Origin: Stichopus chloronotus | Lineage: Eukaryota; Echinodermata; Holothuroidea; Aspidochirotida; Stichopodidae | Direction of reading: 5' to 3' | Assembly: GCA_021234535.1 (NCBI GenBank) | Contig: CM037843.1 | Span: forward strand, 19,375,911-19,439,910 | DNA: 64,000 nucleotides | Shown here: in pieces, positions 39,001-51,000 of the stretch | Layout of the letters: each line of letters opens with the position of its first letter | Position numbering within the stretch: position 1 is the first letter of the stretch | Program-made: the position numbers and the translations under genes | The notes under the pieces: model-generated | Databases searched by the model: none | Seen by the model: only the letters and a program-made list of their open reading frames with translations | Told to the model about the DNA's origin: nothing

Positions 39001-42000
39001 AGCATTTTTTCCATATTTATTTGTTCATTTTGGTAAAAAAATTTTTGGTCATCGAAAAAAAGGTGGTGTTTACCATGGGTGCGCCCCCTCCTGGATCTGC
39101 ACCTGTGAGACTCCCATTATCAAATTCTTTCCACTCCCTCAAAAACACACCTAACAATATAATGTGACAGATAAGACAGGAGTGCAGAAATAATAATGCT
39201 GGTACATTTCCCCTTCTCTCCAGCTACAGTATGTGACTCATCCTGCTTTGGCGTTGGTCTGCGTCGGATCGTGCTCATTGCGTCTTCTAAGTTTCGGGCT
39301 AGAGCGATGCAAGCATGCCAGTCAGCACCACGAGAAGAAGTCAAAGTTGAGTTTCAAGCTGGTCAACCTTGTGAAATACAACTTGTATTTTCCTGTGTTT
39401 GTAGGAGGGCCTTTCATTTCCTATGACCAATTTGCGCCCCAGGTGAGAACCTCCCTCCAGTGAACATAGGACTGTAAACGAGAATTATATCTTCAGAAGC
39501 CTCAAACAAGATGAATGGCAAATCAAAACCTTGTGTAGATTTGCACCTTGTACCATTCTATGTACATTTGTGTCATTAAGCTACTTTGAAAATGCTTTAG
39601 GAAATCCAAAGTGATTACTAATTAGCAGGTTTTGTAAAAGACATGACTCTTTTATAGATTGAAACTTTATTTGGTGATCATTATGTAAGGTTGACATTAT
39701 TGAAAGAAAAGACACTAGGCAAAGCCAAGCCACTGTAAGTACTGAAACTGCTTGAGGAAAAAGGCAAGTAAAATCCGGTCATTCAGAGAAATTTTATCCA
39801 TGTATATACAACTTATGATTTCAACATTGGCCGGTTGAAATTATCTGATTTCTACCATAAGCAAAGTTTTTCTTTTCATTTTGTATTATCAGGTCTGTAT
39901 CTACGTATTAAGGATTACGTAGTTATGTTACATAGCTTGTTTATAACCAACATTCGTGAAGGCTCTTTATGCAAGTTATGTTGCAAGATGGGCTCAGCAA
40001 TTTTTGTGTTTTAAAAGACACATTACTTCAAAGGTGGTTGCAAATACAAAATTCTACCATTTTCTGTGATGTGCTTTCAATTCTGTCTTCACATTCTGTG
40101 ATTAGCAGTATCCAAGTTGATAATCAAGTTCCTTGCATATACTTTAACTTGTACTGCTTGTAATGTGTACAATTTATGATTTCAATACTGGCCTGTTGAA
40201 ATTATCTGATTTCTACCAGGAATGGCTCGACAGCCAAAATTCTGACCAATTAATTCCCTTAATACAAATAAATTTACTCTTAGAATTTTCAATTTTTCCT
40301 CATAAGTGAGACACCCATTCAGGGAATCTAAATAGCCTTTTTCTGTCAACTTTGTGACTTGGTCAAAATTGTGGCTGGTAATCCATTCTTGCACCCATAT
40401 TCTTTGCAGTATATCATAACTGGTCATTTAGAGGATTAATTTACAGGAAGCATGTAAATTCTCTTTCACAGTTGCTGAACAAAAGTCTTTGGCACAGTTA
40501 CCCTTTTTTCTTCTGTACGTCTAACCTTCACCAAAGCTAGACATCCTTGGGTACACAAAGTGGTATGAAGTCAGAATTTTTTTCATATAACACTGAGAGT
40601 TTAGGTCACAGTTTGCTGTTATTCCTCTTTCTCATGCAAGGAACCAAATCTTGCAAACCTGCAACCAGACTGCACAAAATGTGTTGTGGTTTCTATGATG
40701 TAAAATTATTATTATTTTTTTATAAATTGGATCGTAATGCATCAGGTGAGGATGTATGTCTTGCTTCATCATGGTCTGTGCAATATTGATTTATTGGGTC
40801 ACCAATTGAAATTTAACAGCTGCTATACTCACAATGACATCTGTTGACCAGATGAGGACTGATTGGCATCATGTACTCAACATGTGCACTTGCATGCTAA
40901 ATAAGAAATACATCCGAATCTTCTTTGTTGAGATTCTGTGGGCACATTTTTATGGGTTTTTCACAAATTGGCCCTTTTTGACCAAATTAGAGATACTTTT
41001 GCAATGTTCACACATTTTAAAAAGTGTTGATCTCAAATGACTGCCACTAAGTAATATCAATAGGGATTTTGTACTCGATGTGATACACCTACTCACTCAT
41101 TACCAGATCTGTCCAAGCTACCTTTCTCGAGATACTGTGCTCACAGGGTTGTCCAATTTTGAACCCTGTTGTACCCAAATGAAGTCAAGCTTTTACAGAA
41201 AATAATAGAGTTCTTTTACTGACATACATCTATATATATACCACATAATCTGTCCAAGCTTCCCTTCTAGAGATATTGTTTACAAAGATTTTACTATTTT
41301 ACTCCTTCGCCACCAAAACAATAGGATTCTTGTACCCAATGTGGTACACTAACACACCAAGCAAAGTTCATGTACTCAGTATGATACATCAACATATCAA
41401 ACATAAGATCTGTCAGACACAAAAGGATTCTTTTACTTGAGATGCATACAGTGCTGATTTTAATAATGTTACATTATTAGAGCAATTCATCTACCAGCTT
41501 TGCCTTTACTTTCAGCAAAAGCACATGAAATGACATTCGAATGCTTCCTTCTGCAAACTGAAGCAATTGACCTCATGTTTATGTTACCAAAATGGTAGAC
41601 CCAACTTTCTAGATATTCCTTCAAAGCCTGCATGCAGTTTTTTTTTTATCACACTTAGAAATTCTTAACTCTGCAGTAGAAAATCAAAGTGTCTAGTTCA
41701 AACTTTTACTGCACAGGATTGGAGTGACTCAAGGTGATCGTTGCAAAAACCAAACATAGTTCTAGGTAGTCTTAGTCTTTAGAAAAGTTGACAGTTACTG
41801 CAAGTGGTCAAGCTCTCCGCTGGATTAACTAACGTTACTCACATTTTCAAGTGATTGCCAGAGTGAGATTTGTTTTTTCCAAATGAAGCTATAGTAACAC
41901 ATTGCATAACATCGTCAGATTTCATTATAACGTTCCCACCCTTGTTTATATGGATAGTGTTAAGAGGTCTGGAAGTTGATATAATGCATTCTCATGTTAA

Positions 42001-45000
42001 GTATCAAGTTTCCATGAATCTTATATCGTGTTTACAATGTTTTTGGAGTTTGACCCCCAAAAATGTTAGGATTCTTCCTCAAATCACAATGCGTCTGCAT
42101 ACCAAGAGTAAAATTTATCAAAGGTTCCTTTATCAAAATAGTGTGTTAACAAGGTTTTGGAGTTTGGCCCACGGTGACCCCAGATGACCTAAGACCTCCA
42201 CCAAAAGTATCAGGGTTCTTCCTCTTGATTTGTGGCATCTATGTACTAAGTTCAAGAACTCTCAGTTTCCCTTCTTGAGATATCATGTGAATGAGCAAGG
42301 GGGCACAAAAACACCATATACAGCACATATTTGCACTCAGTGCCTTACAAGGTACAGTGTGCAAGTCACTGGAATTCCCCTTTTTCCGATGAGTGCATGT
42401 AGCATGTGATTGCCAGAAGGGAGGGTGGCAGCTACGCCAGTAACAAGCTCCATCTGAGCGAGGAAGGAGGTGAGAGGATCTCCCTCTCACCAGCAACTGG
42501 TACCTGCTAAGGCAGTTTTCATAGGTGCATGCACACCTACAGTATGCACATACACACACACACACAACTTTGTTTTCCATTCTTTCTGAGGACCTCATTG
42601 TCCTTTCTTTTGTTTTTTCTTCCTCAACCCTAACCTTAACAATAGACTGTCTATTATTAATCTTGAGAGGACCAGAGAAATCTATTGAATTTTCTACAGA
42701 GGACCTAAAATCTATTGTTTTGGTCCTCGATCCCACCCAAAAACAAGGGTACACATACACACACTCACACGTACGTACACACATACATACACACATACTC
42801 GTTTAGGGCGCCTTTCGGGGACATGAACTTTTTCTCACGTAAACGGGGATATCCCCACTTTGCATATGATGTCCTTAGTTACTGGTATTTAGTCTTGCAT
42901 GTATCCCCGATTCAGAAACGGGATTGTGTGTAAAATTTTTTACACACATACACCCACACACACAGGTATAGATCCATAAAATAGGTAATTGGGAAAAAGT
43001 TGGATTGACCTGTGAAGTTGAGGGCGCATATCTGAAACCCCAATTTGCATTATGTTAAAATATCCAGAAACCGGGATATCCCCGTTTTCGGCGTAACCCC
43101 GGTCGCAAGCTTGAAGTTCCTGTGTGTGTTTCCGTTCGGAGCCCTAAACAAACCCACACACACATACATACATACGCACTACATACACTCACACATACAT
43201 ACACACATACACACACACACACCCATACCCGTTAGGGGCACCTATTGGGGACATGGACTTTTCCTCACGTAAACGGTGATATCCCACTTTGCACATGATG
43301 TCCCCACTTTACTGATATAAGACTTGTATGTGTCCCCGATTCACGCCCAAAACGGAATTGTGTGTATAATTTTTTACACACATACACCCACGCACACAGG
43401 AATAAATCCATATAACAGGTAATTGGGGAAAACGTCAGATTGAGCTATAAACCTGAGGGCGCATATCTGAAACCCCAATTTGCATTATGTTAAAATATCA
43501 GGAAACGGGGATATCCCCGTTTTTTAGCATATCCAGGTTGCAAGCCTAATTTCTCATGTGTGTCCCCAATTGGCGCCCATTACAAACCCACATACACACA
43601 CACATGCACACACACATACATACATACACACAACTTTGTTTTCCATTCATTCCGAGGACCTCATTGTGCTATCTTTTGTTTTTTCTTCCTCAACCCTAAC
43701 CTTAACAGTAGACTGTCTATTGTTAATCTTGAGAGGACTGGAGAAATCTATTGAATTTTCTACAGAGGACCTAAAATGTATTGTGACGGTCCTCGATCCC
43801 ACCCGAAAACAAGGGCATAAATACATACATACATACTCACACCATTATGAGTATGTAGGTTTCTCTTATCATTGCATCCAAAACACTACATTTTGGCCCT
43901 TGGAAACTTATAATTACCTGTATTTTCATTTATAAGGCCTGTAAAAAACCATCATTAATGAGAAGAGGTGCAGTTAGGTCCACCTTGATTCTCAATCAGT
44001 TTGTACTTGGTTAAAGTCCAAAGTGAATACATCTTCTCCAGCAGATGGAATCTCAGAGCTCCATTCACATTCATAACGAGAGTTTACATCTTAAACATTG
44101 TGACGTGACACTCAGATAAACACATTAAAATATGCTTTGTTAAAGTAACAAATACGTTCTCCCTTGTACATGTCTGAGCCCTTTGCACTGAAGTGAAATT
44201 TGAACAAAATCATTCACAATTGACAGCAGAATTAAGTTAGTTTACGTTATATCCAGTACTTGACGCTGGCAAAGATATTAAGCAAACATGTCAAATTATG
44301 TGACAAAAAAATTGAAATAAAATTACACAATTTGATGTAGATAAACTTTTGGAAACCAAGCTTCCTGTCTCCTTGTTAGTATGAAGCCTGCAATCAACCA
44401 TTACCTACGCTTGTATTTTCTTAAAAATTTTTTGACGGTCTGAAAAATGACGACCCACTCGCAAGCTATCCTGTTGTTATACCTACATACAAGTATATGT
44501 CAAAATTGTCAAAAATTACATCCCCCATGGGTGCACACTGAGGGCGTCACCCTCCGATGTGTTGAGGTTTTATGATCAGAGCATTGGTTCTCATTGTTTT
44601 GATGTCAATTCTAAATTTTGATGCTCTTTATGCTAGAGACAGGATGTTATTAAAAAAGAGAATCAATTTATTACCGCTGAAAGAAATGAATGATTCTGTT
44701 TTGTTTTTTTTTTCCCTTTAATGCATAGACTACATGTATTGCAAACACATGCTTGATTAAGTTGAAAGGGATTTTATTTACATGTCATCACAAATAAAAC
44801 ATCTTTTATTTGTGGAGATATTAACTTTGGGACCATGAAATTGTATGTATGTATCTGTGGATGTATATTTGACGAAAACACAAGAGATCGTCTACAAGTG
44901 CGCAACAGTTAATTCAGCATTTATTTTTTTTAACTTGTTAATGGTATGTGTACAAAGAGAGAAAACTACAAAGAAAAAAGTAGGAATTTCAGGTAAATTT

Positions 45001-48000
45001 CACCAGATAGCTTTAAAGGGGAATTCCAGTTAAGGAACATGTCTTCTGACTTATTTAAGTCATTTCAAACCATTTTCATTCATATTCTTGACGTTTTAAA
45101 ATGAACTTCTAATGGGCAACATGGTATGCCCCACAGAGTTTCTAACACTATGCTTGTATATGAGGGGCTCGGCCATTATGATGTAATTGACTGTGATCTC
45201 TGTGGCTTGTGACGCAGTCGATGACCAGCCATGATCAACGTGATTAACCTACGTAATTAGTTATTAGACACACTGTGTATTCAATGTGGCTATCACAAGA
45301 TAAGGTTATCGATAAGATCGCAATAAAACACAGAAGAAAAGGAATTTTCCGTTAAAAGGCAACATTAGGCAGTGTGAGCCGGTGCGAACAATACCGTGAA
45401 GATAAAGAAAACGTAATCTTTAGCAAGTACTAAGTGAACCTTTTCAGAGAATAAGCCATGTAATTACGAATTATGTAGGACAGTCAAGTTAGTTGTCGTG
45501 GATTAGAGCTGGTCGTCGACTACGTCACAAGCCTCAGAGATCACAGTCAGTTACATCATAATGGCCGCACCCTCCGTGTACATGCATGGTGTTAGAAACT
45601 CTGTTGGGTGGGAAGTTTGAACATATCATGTTGCCCATTAGAAGTTCATTTCAAAAGGTCAAGAATATGAATGAAAATGGTTTGAAATGTCTTAAATAAG
45701 TCAGAAGACATGTTCCTTGACTGGAATTCCCCTTTAATAGTTGACTATTTTCTGCCTCTCAAAGTGAGGTCATTCAAAAGATCATACTGTACATACTAAC
45801 GTTCTGCAGGTCATGTTGGTAGTCACTAAAAAGTCATTTTAATTTCGAACTTTGAAGGAAAGCATGACCTGTCTAGGTAAAGCTGCTGACAAATCATCAA
45901 AGACCAACTTACCATACATTTAAATCACCACCTTGGTTACCCTTACATCACCTTATAGTATTTGGATAAGTCTGGTAACCCCCAGATTTATGATAAACTA
46001 AAAATAAATAATAAAACAGTACAAAAGATATTTTCTACTTGAGGCAGAAGATTTCATCTCCAGAACAGAGTTTTTACATGGCTACCATGAACTATCTAAA
46101 AGATCTTGTACTTTATTCCTTTCTTTGCCAGCTTCACAAACGAAGAAATATTGGACTTTGGCCAAAACTGAAAACCACTATGCCAGAATTTGTTATGTGT
46201 CTCTCCATTATACTGTTGGTTGAACTAGCCACCCACTTTTTCTACTTCCATGGTCTGGTAACATCAATTGGCAGTGTAAAGAACCTGGCCCCTTCTGTAG
46301 CAGGTAAATTTCCCTTCTATTTTGTGCTCCCTGTGTTTTCTCGGAAATTGGTGGCTTTTCTATCCGTGTTTGATGGTGCATTTGTAATGGTTTGCCTCCT
46401 ACGTATAAAAAGCCTTGTCTTACTGCCTCTGTTAGAGGAGGATTATGTGCAGAAGCTTTAATGGTGTTCTGTTTTGTATTTCTTCAAAGAGAACCATAAA
46501 CGTAGTATTATGCAATGATTGCAATTAAAACTTAGCTTGCAAGAGGAAGGTCTTTCTACTAAGTCCCATAAGTGACAAAAAGAGTCTATCCAACACTCAA
46601 CAGGAATTTGAGTGTAAACTGCGGTTGCTGCTAATGTAGAGGATATCTTCCCAAGCTTTCACTGTTTTGATAGTTTCAGCTCAAGGCTGTAGGATAAATT
46701 GTCTTAGGATAAATTGTCACTGGATTGCTGAAGTTATGCAAGTTATTTGTTTGGCTTGAGTACACAATAGTTTGAAATATCCTGAAAGATAATTGTACGG
46801 TAAAAAAGAAGAGATTTGTACGATTCAGCTGACGTTTTAGAATAAATTTGTGGGGACTGCTTATTCCCTTTCATGTGGCTGATGTAAAAGATGGCATCAG
46901 ATTACGTAGGTCTTCATTCATAGCTATTTACCCTCCATTGTGATTAAGTGATAACGTATACTGCCACCAAATGGCAACGCAAAGGATGCTAGCAAATATG
47001 TAACCCAGGCAGATGACAGGTGGAAGGAGTATGTTGCTTTAAGTTTCAATTAGAATGTGATTACTTGTTTAGAGTTAGGTTCAGACAGATTCAAATCACA
47101 ATGTATAAGTCAGAAAAGGCTTAAGTGATAAGGGTTTTCAATTAATGAAACCTAAACAATTAGACTTAACCATAAGGGCTGTGCCTGGTAACTGGTGACA
47201 CAACTCTGGTCGGACGCTTGTAGTTTCTCGGCCGGGCTGCTGCAACTGTAAGGACCACGAAGACCACAACACTGGATGTAATGCTGGCGTAGTGTAAAAT
47301 GTGACTGAGGATAAAGCTTAGAGGACAGTCTAATCAAACCTGCTGGTGTACGTCAATGGACAGCACCTGGTCAGATGGTTGACCATAACTGAAGCTGAGG
47401 CGATAGAGATAATGGTAGAAACAGTGTCTCAGAATATTGGAATGTCTCGACAGCGACGAACATGTAAAATGAAGGTTAGGATGATGCCAGGCAATGGATA
47501 ATGGCAGTTGAACATTATTGTGTAGTTGTGGGCCAATTACACTGGCAGTTGAGTATGTAGGTGTAGGCAGGGAAGGTGATGACGTCTTCTGATCGCGGAT
47601 TAGGATTCGGAATTCCTCTCAATCGACGAGGGTATATATGTCTGAATTACTTTCAAGATTATTCCGTTTTAGTGTCTTTTCAAAAGCACCTGTTGGATGC
47701 CATGATACTTAATATAGAAAACAGTTCCTTCCAGAATGTACCTGTGTCTGTTCAGACAAGCTTCTAGTAGATCTATGCTGGACACATCTCGAAGTTAAAC
47801 TTCATCTTTGGAGGTTCAGTGCCATGGAGTGCAAGATGGTGACTTTACTGTATAAATATTGGGCACTAACCTAACAGTACAAAGAAATGTGAACGTCATC
47901 GTCAGCTAAGAAAACCACAAATTAAAGATTTTCAGAGTGTCATCATTATAGTTATGGACAAAGTTCAACAAATAATTTATGAATCTGTGTAACTGAATTG

Positions 48001-51000
48001 CAGATGGATTGGTCACTTATGTTTTTCACAGCTAACATACATATTCAAATACTTCAAGGGCTATTCCAACGACTATTTAATGGGATCGTAAGTGATACCC
48101 CTCACCAATATCGCTATATAACTCAAGATGTTAAGTATACATTGCAAAAATCTTTGCTCTTCCTCAAATTAAAAATGTGTGTATTTCATCTTGAAAATTT
48201 TGACACCAGTGGAATATTTAGGTTGGGTTTATTCCAGATTGAGATTAAAATGGTCTGAGGATAATGCTGACCAGGGTTGTCACCAGACCATTTTGAGAGC
48301 CGAATAATTTGTGATCGGCGTCCTGGGGGCAGGGTCTAAGGGAACCTCCCCTTTGAAAAATTTTTGCCGGTTGGAGAGTGCTAAGATGTAAAATGGTGCA
48401 CTCTAGATTATAAATTATGAGTTTGGTACTTTGGTTTCGACTAGTGTAGAAATGTTTAAGCTTAATTTGCCATTTTGTGGTAAAAAAAGGATAATCACTC
48501 AGAATTCTAAAGAAATCTAACAATTTTATTCAGTTAAGGTAGGAAATTTGTGCTGGGCAGTGATGCTGAAATTGACGGCGAGTGTCGGGGTGGAGATTTT
48601 GAGAGCTGGGTAGCACTGTCCCAGCACCGCCCGGCGTGGTGACAACCCTGATGCTGACAATTCTTCAAGTATCCTTCTGTTTCTTTTGATGCATTTTAAA
48701 TTATAAAGATGTGCAAAGGATGTTCAGTTAGTGTGTCTGGTGTGACATCTCAGATTTTCAATAATACATTGTTCCATTGCAAAATAGAACTTTAAAAAAA
48801 AAATTATAACCTACCTAAGTAGAACATGCTATTGAGATACTTTTTCCACCACTGATGGAAAGTTACCCTAATTTTTATGAAATTCTAATCTCTTTCCTTG
48901 GCTTTTAAATAAAGTCCCTTTAGGTAAACCCTTTGACAGTGTCTCCTTTCTTTGGGTGGGGGGTCATGGTTTGATATAGGATGAAACATTTCCCCTCTCT
49001 CCCTCCCATTCATCTTCATCTTTATCTCACTACAGTGTACTTAAAGATTATAGACTACAAAAAATACACATTTATGGGGATTTTGCACTTTGAGGAAAAG
49101 TACAGCAGATGAAAATTTGAGGCCAAATAATGTTGATCTCTTTTTTTTTTTAGTTGGTTTAGTCCAGCTTCATTGATAATTGTCGGTCATGCCTCTGCCA
49201 CTTTGCGTCAAAGCCGAGAAGCTGTTTAAATGTCAGCGAGGCCACGTGGGTGAAGGCTTTTTCTTTCTGTGTGTATTTTGTTTGTTCTTTTTGATATATT
49301 CCCTTTCCCGTTTTATCAACACAGCTGGCATCATCTTCTGGTGTGTTTTGCTCCAGTACCTGACGTATTTTGTCCTCTATGAAGTCTCTGCCGCGATCGC
49401 TCGGTTCGATGACGTGGAATTACCTCGTCCACCGTCCTGCGTGTTTTCTTACTTCACGTTCAGAGATTACTGGAGGTATGTGGATGGGACCATTTGCTTT
49501 TAAGGCTAAGTGATCAGTTTGTATCTGTTTCTACTTCTCTGCAACATTTAATTTGGAAGGAACTATAAAAGGGAAAAGGAAAAATGTGGGATTGCAACAG
49601 TGACCTCTAAAGAACTGCCCAAGTGATGCAAACCCCTTTTGGTTTGGACAAGAGTTAAATTTCAGTCAACAAAAGATACTTTGTCAGGAAGTTTGACCCA
49701 ACAATACATTGAATTCAGAGTGTTCCCCCCCCCTTCCCCCCTCCTGTCTTTCAGCAGCCCTGGGTTAATTTTACCACTGTGGCAAGTTTTTCATTTTGTT
49801 TAGGATATTCTAATGTTATCAACACTTAGTTCTTTTTAGAACTTAGTTCTTCTTACTAAACGGTTTGATCTGTGCAGCAGATGACACACAGAACGGAGCT
49901 TGTACGGTTTGAGATTGAGAAAATGGGTGGTATGTTAAGTATGACTCACTGCTCAATTGAAATGCAGTGAAACTGCATGGGCGTTCTTGTTTAATAATGA
50001 AGTCAAACAGTGGGCATTCTTGTCAGTGCAATGACTCTGGATTTTTACTTCTAAATCAGCGAAACCAACGATGAGTGTGAATCCTCTGAAAGTGGCCACA
50101 CTGGCAAATGCTGGTGAAACTGGGCATAATGATATTTGGAGTGAAACTGGGTACTTTTTGTTCATTCAGTGTAGTTGGACACCTTATTGTGCAGTATACT
50201 GTATTATGTGTTCTTTTGTTATTCTCTCACTATGCTCTGCTGAAATTTTTCCCTGGTTTTTGCTCAGCAAGGACTGTTCTCTTTTTCATTTGTCTTTTGG
50301 TCTTATGGAAGACAATTTTGTTGATACTGATGGTCAAATACATCGCATTCATGACATGTGTTGACAACTTCTGTAGAAAGCTATTTTCTTTTTTGTTTAT
50401 GTTTATCTCTCCGAAGAATGACCTCTTGTGATGTTAATTGACTTTGAGATAACAGTGTGTTAATCATGACTGAATGATCAGTGACCAAAAGTCATTGAAA
50501 ATTGAATATGAAGTTATGCAATAGCAGCCATTTGAACATGTCGGTAACATCATCAGAATTTCAGACTGTTTTCATTCCCTACTAAGTCTACCTTTTTGTG
50601 TATTTGTTAATTTGTTGGTTTGAAAAGACTTTCTGTTCCTTGCAATAACCTCAAATTGTTTTGATTTTTTTTTCATTCCTTTATGAAGCATTCATTACCT
50701 TTTTTGTTAAATTCTTCTGTTGTTTTAATCTTTCACAGCTGCGCTGATAGAGGAATGTACAACTTGGTTGTGAAGTAAGTAAAACATCCAAGCCCCTGAA
50801 ACACTGCACAGAAAATGTTTGTGGTATCTGTAGATAAACCTCTCAGTATTGAGCAAACATTTGAATTTGCAACCATGTCAGATGTAGTTTCAACTAAAGG
50901 AAAAACAGCTGCCGAGGATCTCAGAGATGTAGAATAAATGTAAAAAAAAATGTACTGTCACAGGTGATCACAACCAGTAGCAGCAATGCACCAATGTACC

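Noticed and set aside
42239..42796. Longest open frame in the window (185 codons, minus strand)
   Set aside because: Its N-terminus is translated (CA)n microsatellite and the rest lies in the A repeat module; there is no domain and composition is repeat-driven.
43558..43935. 125-codon plus-strand open frame
   Set aside because: It crosses the (CA)n tract and the A' module, and the same peptide recurs at 42.6 kb because the DNA is duplicated.
48245..48523. Minus-strand open frame of 92 codons
   Set aside because: It lies almost wholly inside the hAT MITE, which is non-coding.
50071..50431. Two overlapping hydrophobic open frames between HHATL exons 7 and 8
   Set aside because: T-rich intron sequence gives Phe/Leu/Val-rich translations by chance. 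The family alignment runs directly from exon 7 to exon 8 with matching phase, leaving no place for it.
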